Part shown: positions 51,212-59,962 of the stretch, piece after piece
How the letters are laid out: each line of letters begins with the position of its first letter
Numbering within the stretch: position 1 is the stretch's first letter
Assembly (NCBI RefSeq): GCF_030388665.1
Contig: NZ_CP128847.1
Location: 62,001 to 126,000, forward strand
Length of the DNA stretch: 64,000 nt
Direction: 5' to 3'
Origin: Streptomyces flavofungini
Lineage (GTDB): Bacteria > Actinomycetota > Actinomycetes > Streptomycetales > Streptomycetaceae
Position numbers and translations under genes: made by a program
Notes under the pieces: model-generated
Databases searched by the model: none
What the model was told of the DNA's origin: nothing
Seen by the model: only the letters and a program-made list of their open reading frames with translations

Positions 51212-51637
51212 ATGGGGCGCCGCCCGGCGGCGCGGCCACTGTCCGAGCATTACGGCGACCTGGTCCGCGTCGCGCTGATGGAAGCCAGACCGGCGGGCCT
51301 GCACACCTACCAGCTCATGTCCGCCACCCGCATCACCCGCTCCCAGGCCGCCCGGGGAATCCGCCACCTGCGCGACGTCGGGGCGGCCGAGCACCTCACC
51401 CCGATCATCTGGCGGCGCAAGGACGGCTACATGTTCTCCGACGACCCCGCGGACTGGATCGAATACGAGAAGAAGCAGCTGGCCCAGATCCTGGGACGGT
51501 TGACCCGGATGATCACGGGGACGCTCGACCCGCACCTGGCCCGCTACCCCGACGACGAGTGGGCCCAGCTGGTCACCGACCAGCTCACCGGCGTCCGCTC
51601 GACCCTGACCCAGCTCTCCAAGCCGTCCCGTTCCTGA
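51212..51637 (+). CDS. RacP-like winged-helix protein
   Basis: ATG 51212 is 3 bp after the previous stop. The 141-aa product has an N-terminal winged-helix-like segment (GLHTYQLMSATRITRSQAAR, then GIRHLRDVG) and a charged helical tail. It resembles the RacP proteins that accompany RacO-like proteins in streptomycetes. The IS5-family insertion begins at or just after its stop, so its last codons may be altered. Confidence 0.6.
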   Translation: MGRRPAARPLSEHYGDLVRVALMEARPAGLHTYQLMSATRITRSQAARGIRHLRDVGAAEHLTPIIWRRKDGYMFSDDPADWIEYEKKQLAQILGRLTRMITGTLDPHLARYPDDEWAQLVTDQLTGVRSTLTQLSKPSRS

Positions 51638-51650
51638 CCCTGGTCCTGTC

Positions 51651-54600
51651 ATGCCGACCGCTGTCCGCCACCGGCCCCGCCGCTATCCCTCCGACACCAC
51701 CATCGCCGAATGGGCCCTGCTCGAAGGCTTGTTGCCGGTCGAGGCCTGCCAGACCAAGACCGGCGGGCACCCTGAGAAGTGGCCCCGCCGGCAGATCGTG
51801 GACGCGATCCGCTACCTGGTCGACAACGGGGCAAAGTGGCGGGCCCTGCCTGCGGACTTCCCTCCCTGGCAGACCGTCTACGGCTTCTGTGCGCCGTGAG
51901 GCGCTTTGTTGTATCCCCGACTCAATCGGGAGGAATTTGGAGGGATATTCCTGGGTCGCCTGACTTACCTGGAGGCGAAAGCCGAAAGGGACCACAGCAT
52001 GTCAGGAACGCGGCGGCCGTCTGGAGGTGTCCGGGACGGAGACCCGCAAGACCCGCACGATATGGCCAAGGCTGGATTGCTTGAAGCCCAATCTCCAGCG
52101 GCACAAGTAAAAACTCATCGGAACGACACCTGAAACCGATGCTCTCGCCTTACCGGGCTCTGAATTAGCGGGCCGGGCAACCTCCAAGGTGAGAGGCGTC
52201 GCCCAGTGAGGGCGGTCAAGGGGATGAGTGGGCGGCCTACGTCGTGCTCGATACGTACAGCGAAGACGTACCACGGGATCGCCTACGGGGCGCGAGCCCT
52301 ACGGCGACGGAGTGCCCGTATTAGTCGCAGGAGTGACGACCTGCCAGGGAGACCGGGAAAGCCGGTCACAGGGCGAAGGGGCACAGGTGAACTCGACGTC
52401 CGGCGACGGGAGGTATGCGTAATGCAGAGCGCCGAAACAGTGCTGGGCGTCATCCGGGAACGCGGCAAGCAAGGGTTGCCGCTGGAGAGGATCTACCGGC
52501 AACTGTTCAACCCTCAGTTGTTCCTCATGGCCTACGGGCGCATCTACCGGAACTCCGGTGCGATGACACCCGGGACCACCGGGGAAACCGCGGACGGCAT
52601 GTCTCTGGTGAAAATCGACACGATCATCGGCGCCCTGCGCTCCGAGTCGTATCGGTGGACGCCTGTCAAGCGGGTCTACATCGACAAGAAAGGAAGCTCA
52701 AAGAAGGAGCGCCCGCTCGGCCTGCCAACATGGTCGGACAAACTCGTCGCCGAGGTAGTGCGTCTCCTTCTGGAGGCTTACTACGACGTTCAGTTCTCCA
52801 ACCGATCCCACGGATTCCGCCCCACGAAGGGCTGTCACACCGCGTTACAGGACGTGGTGAGGTACTGGACCGGAACACGATGGTTCATCGAGGGCGACAT
52901 CTCCGACTGCTTCGGCAGCCTGGACCACGAGGTGATGCTCGCGATCCTCGGAGATTCCATCCACGATGGCCGTTCCCTGAGGCTGATCGGGACCATGCTC
53001 AAGGCCGGATACCTGGAGGACTGGCGATGGAACGCCACGCTCAGCGGGGCACCGCAGGGCGGAGTGGCCTCGCCAATCCTGTCGAACATCTACCTCGATC
53101 GGCTCGATCGATTCGTTGAACAGCAGCTGCTGCCGGAATACAACCGGGGCAAGCTACGACGGCATCACCCTGAGTACCACCGGATTGAGAGCCGGGAGTA
53201 CTGGGCCAGGCGACGCGGAGACCGCAGTGCAGTGCGGCAACTACGGTTGCAGAAGCGGAATTTGCCGAGCGCTGACCCTTACGACCCCAGCTATCGACGC
53301 CTTCGGTATGTCAGATATGCCGATGACTGGCTCCTCGGGTTCGCCGGGCCCAAACACGAGGCCGAAGAGATCAAGGAACGGATCAGAGCGTTCTTGAGGA
53401 ATCAACTCCGGCTGGAACTCTCTGAATCCAAGACCTTGATCACGCATGCCACCAGCCAGGCGGCACACTTCCTCGGCTACGAGGTGAAAGCCCAGCGATG
53501 CGACACGAAGCTAACCGGCCGCGACGATCCGCCAGCGGCATCATCGGGCTGTTCGTGCCACGCGAGGTGATCCGACAGCGCAGTGCTACCTACATGAGCG
53601 GTGGGAAACCGGATCAGCGAGGTGTACTTCTCCACGACAGCGACTTCTCGATCGTGGCGACATACCAAGCCGAGTACCGGGGACTCGTTCAGTACTATCT
53701 CCTCGCCCAGGACGTATGGCGCATGAACCGCCTTCGGTGGGTCATGGAAACGTCCATGCTCAAGACCCTTGCGGCGAAGCACAAGTCGACCGTGACGAAG
53801 ATGGCCCGCAAGTACAAGGCGACCATCGACTCACCGGACGGCCCACGAAAGTGCTTCGAGGTCATGGTCGAGCGCGGTGGCGAGAGGAAGCCACTGGTTG
53901 CCCGCTTCGGCGGCATCCCGCTCAAACGGAAACGCACGGCGGAACTGGTCGACGTCAGGCCCTGGACCCCGAACCAGTTCAGCAGCAACGAACTGGTGAA
54001 ACGGCTCTTGGCAGACACGTGCGAGATCTGCGATTCCACCAAGGATGTGGAAGTCCACCACATCCGGAAACTCGCTGACCTCAACCGAGACGACCGACCT
54101 GCCCGCCCGACGTGGGTTCGCATCATGGCCATGCGACGGCGAAAGACCCTGGTGGTCTGCCGGGCCTGTCATGTCGCTATCCATGCGGGACGGGCGAACT
54201 TCTCCTACCGGAAACGCTCACTGGAGAGCGGTGTGCTGGGAAACTAGCCCGCACCGTTCGGGAAGGGGCCGTCGAAAAAGGACCCGAACCACGGGCACCT
54301 CGTCGGCGGCCTACTTCACTCGCGCGATGGAACCGGGCGGGGGTGGTCACCTTCATCCGGGACCAGCTGCGGCGCCGCATCCGCACGGGCAAGGGCCGAT
54401 GCCCGTTCCCGGTGACGCTGATCGTCGACTCCCAGTCCGTGAAGGCCGCCTCCACCGTCGGCAAGGGCAGCCGTGGCTACGACGCGGGCAAAAAGATCAA
54501 TGGACGCAAAAGACACCTCGTGGTGGACACCCTGGGCCTGCCCGTGATGATCACGGTGACGGCGGGCGACGTCCGCGACGAGATCATCGCCCGCGACCTG

Positions 54601-54939
54601 TTCTGGCGCCTGCGGCTCACCCATCCGCAGATCACCCAGGTCTGGGCGGACTCCGCCTACGCCCGCGACCTGCTGCCCGCCTGGACCGCAGGCCACCTCT
54701 GGATGTCCCTGCGACCCGTCCTACGACCTAGGGGGACCCGCGGCTTCGTCGTCCTGCCCCGCCGCTGGAAAGTCGAACGCTCCCTCGGCTGGATCATGAA
54801 CGCTCGCCGCAACGCGAGGGACTACGAACGCCTTCCCCAACATGCCGAAGCACATCTGAACTGGGCATTCATCACTCTCATGACCCGGCGTCTGACTCGC
54901 CACGGCCCTCGCACTGACAGCTGGGAGAGGAAAACGTAG
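51651..54939 (+). CDS. IS5-family transposase split by a group II intron (two exons)
   Basis: Exon 1 is 51651-51888 (ending W-Q-T-V-Y-G-F plus one base) and exon 2 is 54320-54939 (starting with the rest of a Phe codon, then A-R-W-N-R-A-G). Joining them gives GFFARWNRAG, the expected IS5 sequence, and a complete 285-aa DDE transposase with TLIVDSQSVKAAS, VWADSAYARDLL and KVERSLGWIMNARRNARDYE. So the intron inserted precisely and the transposase would work only if it is spliced out. Candidate IS termini CCTGAC near 51632 and the complementary GTCAGG near 54957 are weak. Confidence 0.8.
52422..54247 (+). pseudogene. Group II intron-encoded reverse transcriptase, frameshifted
   Basis: ATG 52422 opens the RT domain (WTPVKRVYIDKKGSSKKERP, HGFRPTKGCHTALQDV, EGDISDCFGSLDH, GAPQGGVASPILSNIYLDRL, catalytic YADD in LRYVRYADDWLLGF). 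At about 53515-53530 the frame shifts by one base. The continuing frame gives RSASGIIGLFVPREVIRQRS, the maturase domain X and a C-terminal HNH endonuclease (CEICDSTKDVEVHHIRKLAD, VVCRACHVAIHAGRANF). A one-base deletion in GGCCGCGACG would explain it. The intron may still splice or move if the shift is a sequence error, or with help in trans. Confidence 0.85.
54226..54259 (+). ncRNA. Group II intron domain V
   Basis: A 34-nt hairpin starting GAGCGGTG and ending CACCGTTC, with a GAAA tetraloop and the catalytic AGC triad at its base. This is the most conserved RNA element of group II introns and marks the intron as structurally intact at its 3' end. Confidence 0.85.
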
Positions 54940-54948
54940 CTGACCGTG

Positions 54949-55587
54949 TCAGGTTCGGATCTGCCACTCCAAGCAACGGTGGCCTGATGCGTCTTCGAAA
55001 GGTGTGGGCCAGTAGTACAGGAACGAACCGTCTGATTCCAATGCGTCGGCCAAGGTTTTGAAGAGCTGCGTCAGACTGGTTGCCCATAGGGTCCCGTCCA
55101 GGTCCCCGGACCCGATGCCCATCTCATACACGTGACCGTATGAGGGGCCAGGCCGGTGATCGACGAAGGCAACCCCGCCGTCGTTGGGAAGCGCGAACGG
55201 CACGCAGCGATGCAGATTTACGGCCAGGGCATCGTCCTCCCACAGGTCAGCATCGATGTTGTCTTCGCCGACGTCCACGATCACGTCGTACATCGACGCG
55301 ATGTCGTCCACGCTGCTCAGCCGGTGCCCCGACGGGAGAAATGCACCAGCGGGAAGGCGTCTGCGGGATCCGCGAGCGGCAACAGGTTCAGCGGCTCCAT
55401 CGTGCTGCTGCAGCAGTGCCCTGAGCTCCGGATGCAGCTCGAAGCCGAGTCGCGACTCCAGCTCGATGAGCTGCTCGGGGGCCGCTGGCCTCCGCAACAT
55501 GGCGTGATCAGCGGGTGAGTTCGCCTGGAGCCATGACTCAAAGCGAGTCCACTCACGCTCGAACGCAGAAAGGTCTATCTGTGTCAT
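54949..55587 (-). CDS. SMI1/KNR4-family protein
   Basis: The start is ATG 55587 (MTQIDLSAFEREWTRFESWL). The 212-aa product has the SMI1/KNR4 fold pattern: a helical start, RPAAPEQLIELESRLGFELH then PELRALLQQHDGA (about residues 34-66), and VPFALPNDGGVAFVDHRPG (about 137-155). In bacteria this family often acts as immunity protein to toxins. It is a cargo gene of the inverted-repeat element and reads toward the IS5 gene. No cognate toxin is seen nearby. Confidence 0.8.
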   Translation of the reverse strand: MTQIDLSAFEREWTRFESWLQANSPADHAMLRRPAAPEQLIELESRLGFELHPELRALLQQHDGAAEPVAARGSRRRLPAGAFLPSGHRLSSVDDIASMYDVIVDVGEDNIDADLWEDDALAVNLHRCVPFALPNDGGVAFVDHRPGPSYGHVYEMGIGSGDLDGTLWATSLTQLFKTLADALESDGSFLYYWPTPFEDASGHRCLEWQIRT

Positions 55588-55653
55588 GCGCTGAACATAG
55601 ACGGCCGCACTGACAGGTCGCTTCCCGGCCAGGCTGTTCAGTCTGACCGATAG

Positions 55654-55684
55654 GAGTTGAAAAACACCTACTGAGCCGGAGCGC
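55654..55684 (-). repeat. Right inverted repeat of the 6-kb element
   Basis: Inverted counterpart of 49618-49648; the inner 19 bp (GAGTTGAAAAACACCTACT, 55654-55672) are a perfect complement. The outer 12 bp match with one indel and one substitution. Confidence 0.75.
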
Positions 55685-55704
55685 AGATGGACCAGGGTGG
55701 GCCG

Positions 55705-56288
55705 ATGCGTCCCACCTCGCGCTCGCTGCTCTTGACCGTCGCTGTCGTGCTGCTCGCCACAGGGTGCACGACCGTCAGCCCGTCCGAGCGGCACGCCGAG
55801 CGGCACGTGGCGCCCGCCGGAGGCAGGGCGCCGACACCGATCGCCTCTTCGGCCAGTTCCGATCCGCGGCGTCCGGAACCGCCGCGTGGCACGGACCGAC
55901 TCGTCCGTACCGGCCTGGCACCGCGGCGCCACAAGGCGCCGAGGACCGCGCCCGAGCCGGTTCTGCCCGGGCAGTTGACCGCGGCCGCTCCGCGCGGGAT
56001 GCCTAAGGCCGCGCCGCGCCGCGCCGGCCGGCTCCTCGCCCTGTGGTGCCGCGCCGCGCGACGCGGCTTCCGAAGACGGCTCGCGAGCGCACGCCCCGCC
56101 CGCCCTCGCCGGTTCGGCGCGGCACGGCGGGCGTCGCCCCGGGTGTGGTGTGCTCCTGGGCCAGTCACAGCGGACTGGATCCGGCGGTGGTGCGGGCCTG
56201 CCGTGAGGTCAGCAGTCGCCGTTCTTCTTGGTGTCGCACCCGTCGTCGGTGCTGCTCAGCAGCGCCGACGCCACGGGACCGGCCGTGA
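55705..56288 (+). pseudogene. Decayed lipoprotein gene
   Basis: ATG 55705 opens MRPTSRSLLLTVAVVLLATG followed by Cys, a good lipobox. An Arg/Pro-rich region follows. At about 56030 the sequence seems to switch to another frame that gives VVCSWASHSGLDPAVVRACR, which looks like a conserved C-terminal tail. So the gene is probably frameshifted. Its end overlaps the FxLD-type precursor on the opposite strand, and it starts just beyond the right inverted repeat. Confidence 0.45.
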
Positions 56289-56367
56289 CGATCTTGACGT
56301 CCAGGTCGAGGTCGACCACGTCGGTGGCCGGGACGGCCGCCTTGGTCTCGATCGCGATGGCGTTCAT
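56209..56367 (-). CDS. FxLD-family-like lanthipeptide precursor
   Basis: ATG 56367 has a strong ribosome site (GAAGGAGGA). The 52-aa peptide contains VVDLDLDVKIVTAGPVASAL and then LSSTDDGCDTKKNGDC. The LDLD-V-x-I-V-x-A-GPV-x-x-L-L-x-S-T-D-D-GC pattern is that of FxLD-type lanthipeptide precursors, with Ser/Thr and two Cys in the C-terminal core. The characteristic Phe is replaced by Val or Leu. No dehydratase, cyclase or FxLD methyltransferase is seen in the window, so it is an orphan or depends on genes elsewhere. Confidence 0.75.
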   Translation of the reverse strand: MNAIAIETKAAVPATDVVDLDLDVKIVTAGPVASALLSSTDDGCDTKKNGDC

Positions 56368-56559
56368 GGCAAGTCCTCCTTCTTGTAGGGGTGTTGCTCC
56401 TTGCGATGGTGCTGACGGCCCTGGCCGTCGCTCGGGTCTGTTCCGGCGGCGGTGGGTCATCCCGGTCGTACGACGCAGTCCGCCATGCGGCCGGGAGCTG
56501 GTGGGTCTGCCCGGACCGGCCGCGGGGAGCACCCGGGCCGGGCAGACCGGCGTGCGGCG

Positions 56560-56901
56560 TCAGCCGGACTGCGGCGGCGCGACGGTGCCACGACGCAGGA
56601 TCTGGCTGACGGGGACGGTGCTGGTCGGGTCGGAGAGGGCCTTCACCGCGGCCTCCAGGTGCTGCGGGTCGGCGCCCAGGTGCTTCACGGCGGCCGAGGC
56701 GAGGGTCTGGGCGAGGCTGTGCTGGAGGAAGGCTTCGTGCCGGTGCACGGCCACCTCGGCGGCCAGCGCTTCCAACGAGGGAATCGGTGTGCGCCGTGTG
56801 GTCTGACGGGGCGGGTTGCCGAAGATCTTCCAGACGACCAACTGGCCGGTGGCGGCGTCGAACTCGACGCGGAAGGGCAGTTGGGCGGGTATCGCGTTCA
56901 T
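56560..56901 (-). CDS. Hypothetical protein of the FxLD locus
   Basis: ATG 56901 overlaps the end of the HATPase gene (ATGA). The 113-aa product has a strand-rich start (FRVEFDAATGQLVVWKIFG) and a helical second half (HRHEAFLQHSLAQTLASAAV). It lies between the HATPase protein and the FxLD-like precursor on the same strand. Its role is unknown; a peptide-associated or regulatory role is possible from context. Confidence 0.65.
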   Translation of the reverse strand: MNAIPAQLPFRVEFDAATGQLVVWKIFGNPPRQTTRRTPIPSLEALAAEVAVHRHEAFLQHSLAQTLASAAVKHLGADPQHLEAAVKALSDPTSTVPVSQILRRGTVAPPQSG

Positions 56902-57416
56902 GAGATCGCCTCCGCGGCGGGGAGGGTGAGAGTGCACCAGGTCGTGGTGCCGTCGTCGCTGGTGCCCCAGGCGTCCGAGAGGGCTTCGATGAGCAGGACG
57001 CCGCGGCCGTGCTCGTCCAGCGGTCCGGGGCGGCGCCTCTGGGGCCGGTCCGTGGAGCCGTCGCGCACTTCGATGCGGACCGCGATACCCGGCTCATAGG
57101 ACAGGGTGAAGCCGATGTCCGAGCTCTCTCCGTGTGCCGCGGCGTTGGTGAGGAGCTCGCTGATCAGGAGCTGGATGTCGTCGATCATCCCGGGAAAGCC
57201 CCAGTGGCTGACCCTGGCGGCTCCCACGCTGCGCAGGGCGCTCACCCGCAGAGCCGTGGCTTTGCCAACCGGCCCGAACGCAGGACCGTCGGGGCGGGCG
57301 ATGGAGGCGACGACGCGGTCCGGCGTGGTCCTGATCCGACGTGCTGCCGGACGGAGCTCCATGGCGTCACCGCACAGCTCCGCAGGCTTGTGCTGGCTCG
57401 GCGCGGTGAGCGTCAT
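56898..57416 (-). CDS. HATPase-type regulatory kinase-like protein
   Basis: The 172-aa product has a GHKL ATP-binding domain like the short anti-sigma/serine kinases of Streptomyces: LLISELLTNAAAHGE (N box, about residues 84-98), DGSTDRPQRR (about 119-128) and HGRGVLLIEALSDAWG (G box, about 135-150). Such proteins usually act in partner-switching regulation. It is divergent from the XRE/DUF5753 gene at 57709, a frequent pairing. Confidence 0.85.
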   Translation of the reverse strand: MTLTAPSQHKPAELCGDAMELRPAARRIRTTPDRVVASIARPDGPAFGPVGKATALRVSALRSVGAARVSHWGFPGMIDDIQLLISELLTNAAAHGESSDIGFTLSYEPGIAVRIEVRDGSTDRPQRRRPGPLDEHGRGVLLIEALSDAWGTSDDGTTTWCTLTLPAAEAIS

Positions 57417-57708
57417 ATCCCGGTCCTCCGCAGGTCCTTCGGGCGGCACGCGGCAAGGCCTTCCCGGCTTCGGAGACCTGTCCGCCGGGGCTGGCGTCCG
57501 CGTTCTCGGTGGCTCAACTACCGTCTACCCGTGACGAGTTGAATTGCAATCGAAAGAGTGGAGTCAATTGTGGTTCGGGAGGGATCGGTATATGACTGGA
57601 GGTGAACCGGGGTCCGAACAATCAGCACCGGGACCTACGCGGGGTGAACCGGTGGTGCCGTCATCGGCACTCAAGGCCCGGCGGGCGGAACCGGAGGGAG
57701 GCGGCTGC

Positions 57709-58578
57709 GTGGCGGCGAACACCGGGGCGACGTTCCTGCGGATCATGCTGGGGGCCGAACTCATACGGCTCAGAGAAGGCGCCGGGCTGTCGGGCGAGCA
57801 GGCAGCGAAGGCGGCACGCTGTGCACCGTCAACCATCACGAATCTCGAGAAGGGCACCACGGGCTTTCGCCGGATCGGCCAGTTCACGGATCTCCTGTCC
57901 GCGTACGGCGTCGGTTTCGAGGGCCAGGAGCTGCTGCTGGACTGGTACAAGAACGCCAAGGGCGATGACTGGTGGACCCCGAACACCTCGGTGCTGCCCT
58001 CCGGGATGCCCGTCTACCTCGGCTTTGAGTCGGGAGCGAGGATCCTGCGTCCGTGGTGCCCGAACGTCGTCTACGGACTGCTGCAGACCGAGAAGTACGC
58101 CCGCGCTCTGCTGGAGTCCGCCAAGGGCGCCGACGAGACGAACACCGACTTCATCGACGGCTCCGTCGAGGTCCGCGCCAACCGGAAGAAGCTGATCACC
58201 GAAGCCGGTGCGGAACTGTTCTGCCTGATGGACGAGTCCGCGCTGCGGAACGTCGTCGGTGACGCCGAGATCATGCGGGGCCAGTACCGGGAGATCGCCG
58301 AGCTGTCCAAGCTCCCGAACGTGACCGTGCGGATCATCCCGTTCGCTGCCCCGGCCTACCGGGTGACCTCGGGAGGCTTCACGGTCCTGGACTTCGACCG
58401 GGGCGACCTGCCGGGCCCGGTCGTATCTATGAGCACCGTCACCGGGACCATGCAGGTGGTGTCGAAGCCGAAGGTGGTCAAGCAGTTCGGCCGCCGCATC
58501 GACTTCCTCGCTGGTGGGGCTCTGCCTGACCACGAAACCCCGGCTCTGCTGGAACGATTCGCACGAGAGGTCTCATGA
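57709..58578 (+). CDS. XRE-family regulator with DUF5753-like C-terminus
   Basis: I choose GTG 57709 because GGAGGG lies about 10 nt upstream and the resulting 289 aa is the usual length; in-frame starts further upstream add a poorly structured extension. An N-terminal HTH (LGAELIRLREGAGLSGEQAA, then KAARCAPSTITNLEKGTTGF, about residues 11-50) is followed by a DUF5753-like domain (VYGLLQTEKYARALLESAKG, ADETNTDFIDGSVEVRANRK, NVTVRIIPFAAP). The downstream 75-aa DUF397 protein overlaps it. Such pairs are treated as toxin-antitoxin-like or developmental modules in Streptomyces. Confidence 0.85.
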   Translation: MAANTGATFLRIMLGAELIRLREGAGLSGEQAAKAARCAPSTITNLEKGTTGFRRIGQFTDLLSAYGVGFEGQELLLDWYKNAKGDDWWTPNTSVLPSGMPVYLGFESGARILRPWCPNVVYGLLQTEKYARALLESAKGADETNTDFIDGSVEVRANRKKLITEAGAELFCLMDESALRNVVGDAEIMRGQYREIAELSKLPNVTVRIIPFAAPAYRVTSGGFTVLDFDRGDLPGPVVSMSTVTGTMQVVSKPKVVKQFGRRIDFLAGGALPDHETPALLERFAREVS

Positions 58579-58802
58579 GCACCGTTCACACGCACACCGA
58601 CACCGGCCGCCCGTACGGCGAATGGTTCAAGTCCTCCTACAGCAGCGAGCAGGGCACCGACTGCGTGGAAGCGTGCCCACAGCCCGGCACGGTCTACGTC
58701 CGCGACTCCAAGCAGAACGCGGAAGGCGGACCGCACCTTGCCTTCCCTCTGGCCGCCTGGACCTCGTTCACCCAGCAGATCGCGTGTCGCCCCCCGCAGT
58801 AG
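58575..58802 (+). CDS. DUF397 protein
   Basis: ATG 58575 overlaps the XRE stop. The 75-aa product has the family hallmarks EWFKSSYSSEQGTDCVEACP and VYVRDSKQ, then FPLAAWTSFTQQI. DUF397 proteins are the small partners of XRE/DUF5753 regulators and are encoded in many copies per Streptomyces genome. Confidence 0.9.
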   Translation: MSTVHTHTDTGRPYGEWFKSSYSSEQGTDCVEACPQPGTVYVRDSKQNAEGGPHLAFPLAAWTSFTQQIACRPPQ

Positions 58803-58843
58803 GTGGGACGGCCCGCTCAAGGCGACCTTAAAGCGATCACCAG

Positions 58844-58874
58844 CCCGGCCGGGCCCGTCACGGGCCTGGCCGGG
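58844..58874 (+). terminator. Terminator after the DUF397 gene
   Basis: 14-bp arms (58844-58857, 58861-58874) pair with a single G-T wobble around a 3-nt loop, followed by TCCCTTTCC. The rest of 58803-59188, about 390 bp, holds no gene. Confidence 0.65.
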
Positions 58875-59188
58875 TCCCTTTCCGCGGTCGGCGACACTGA
58901 ACCGGGTCCGGCGGGGAGGGCAAAGGGCCCGTGACGGCCCGCCGGACCGACGTGACGTACCCGGCGGTGCGCGAGCGGGTGGGCCGCATGCGGCGGCGTT
59001 GTGGTCGACCCGCCTGAGCAGGATCTCGTCCGGCAGCGGCAGTCCGATCAATGAGGCTCGTTGATGTGGGCCACGTGCGATCGGGGGAGTATTACGACCG
59101 TCCGAGAACGGTGGAAACGGCTGAAGTCATCGATCGGGCGCCATTCCGGGGCGAGCCCGAGGCTGGTAACGCCCCGGTGAGGGGAACG

Positions 59189-59962
59189 TCAAGTGCGGGG
59201 TTCCCAGCGGAATTTGCGGGCGGCGATCCATGCGAAGAGGGCGGTCCATGCTGCGGCGAGCAGGAGGCGTGCCAGTATGCCGGCGGTGTCCAGGTTCTGT
59301 GTCCAGCCGGAGCGCACCAGGTCGACGGTGGGCGACAGGGGCGCAAACAACAGCACGTCGGCGAGGGCGTTGGGGAGGATTTCGCGGGGGATGTAGACGC
59401 CGGAGATCATCGGCAGGAGGAAGATCGCGGGGAGGGTGGCGATGGTGACGGACTCGGCTGTCTTGCACAGGGCGGCGGTGGCGGCTGCCATGACGGTCAT
59501 GAGCGCGAGGCCGGTGAGGATGCCGAGGAGCGCGGTCAGGGGCTGGTGGGGGGCGGTGCTGAAGATGAGGGAAACGCCGGTGGTGACGGCAAGGATCTGC
59601 ACGATGCATACGACGATGTACATGGAGGCGCCGCCGGCGAGGATGACGGGGTCGGAGACTTCGCCGGTGCGCAGGCGTTTGAGGACGAGTTCTTCTCTGC
59701 GCAGCACGTACAGGCCGGTGATGAAGGAGTAAAGGGAGAAGACCAGCAGGATGCCGACGGATGTGGAGACCATGACGGGTCCGGCTTTGAGGTTGTCGTC
59801 GGCGAGTTTCATCTGGTCCTGGGAGAATTTCAGGGCCAGCATCAGCATGAGCGGTACGAACACCGCGTAAATGTAATTGGCTTTGACGCGGTTGAAGAGT
59901 TTCCATTCGGTGCGGAACAGCACCTTCAGGTCGCGGGCATTGTGTGCGGCTGCGGCCTTCAT
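59189..59962 (-). CDS. ABC-2-type transporter permease
   Basis: The 257-aa product has six hydrophobic segments (about residues 30-50, 66-85, 112-132, 140-165, 172-195 and 225-245) and the ABC-2 motif region RREELVLKRLRTGEVSDPVI (about 88-107). It overlaps the stop of the ATPase gene (ATGA), so both are made together as an exporter. It lies opposite the three small peptide genes, which it may secrete or give resistance to. Confidence 0.85.
   Translation of the reverse strand: MKAAAAHNARDLKVLFRTEWKLFNRVKANYIYAVFVPLMLMLALKFSQDQMKLADDNLKAGPVMVSTSVGILLVFSLYSFITGLYVLRREELVLKRLRTGEVSDPVILAGGASMYIVVCIVQILAVTTGVSLIFSTAPHQPLTALLGILTGLALMTVMAAATAALCKTAESVTIATLPAIFLLPMISGVYIPREILPNALADVLLFAPLSPTVDLVRSGWTQNLDTAGILARLLLAAAWTALFAWIAARKFRWEPRT

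Larger units (their letters stand above)
51889..54319 (+). mobile_element. Group II intron inside the transposase gene
   Basis: The 5' end is GTGCG (51889-51893), the group II consensus. The 3' end is ...CTTCAC (ending AY). A canonical domain V hairpin lies at 54226-54259, with the AGC triad and a GAAA tetraloop, and a domain VI-like stem (GGCCG with CGGCC) follows. Exon joining across these borders restores the transposase frame exactly. Length 2431 bp. It encodes a reverse transcriptase/maturase/HNH protein. Confidence 0.9.
49618..55684. mobile_element. 6-kb inverted-repeat-bounded element
   Basis: Bounded by the approximately 31-bp inverted repeats, it carries a zinc-ribbon protein, a RacO/DUF6192-like protein, a RacP-like DNA-binding protein, an IS5-family transposase gene split by a group II intron and an SMI1/KNR4 protein. 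No transposase clearly belonging to the outer repeats is visible, so it may be moved in trans or be a decayed composite. A clean target duplication was not found. TGA flanks the inner 20 bp on both sides, but homology continues beyond it, so this is weak evidence. Confidence 0.55.

Noticed and set aside
53695..54184. Minus-strand frames opposite the maturase/HNH part of the intron protein
   Set aside because: The + strand encodes recognisable maturase and HNH motifs; the minus frames are shadows.
49627..55675. TGA direct repeat as a 3-bp target duplication around the inner 20-bp inverted repeats
   Set aside because: The inverted homology continues about 11 bp beyond these positions, so the element border is further out and the TGA match is not informative.
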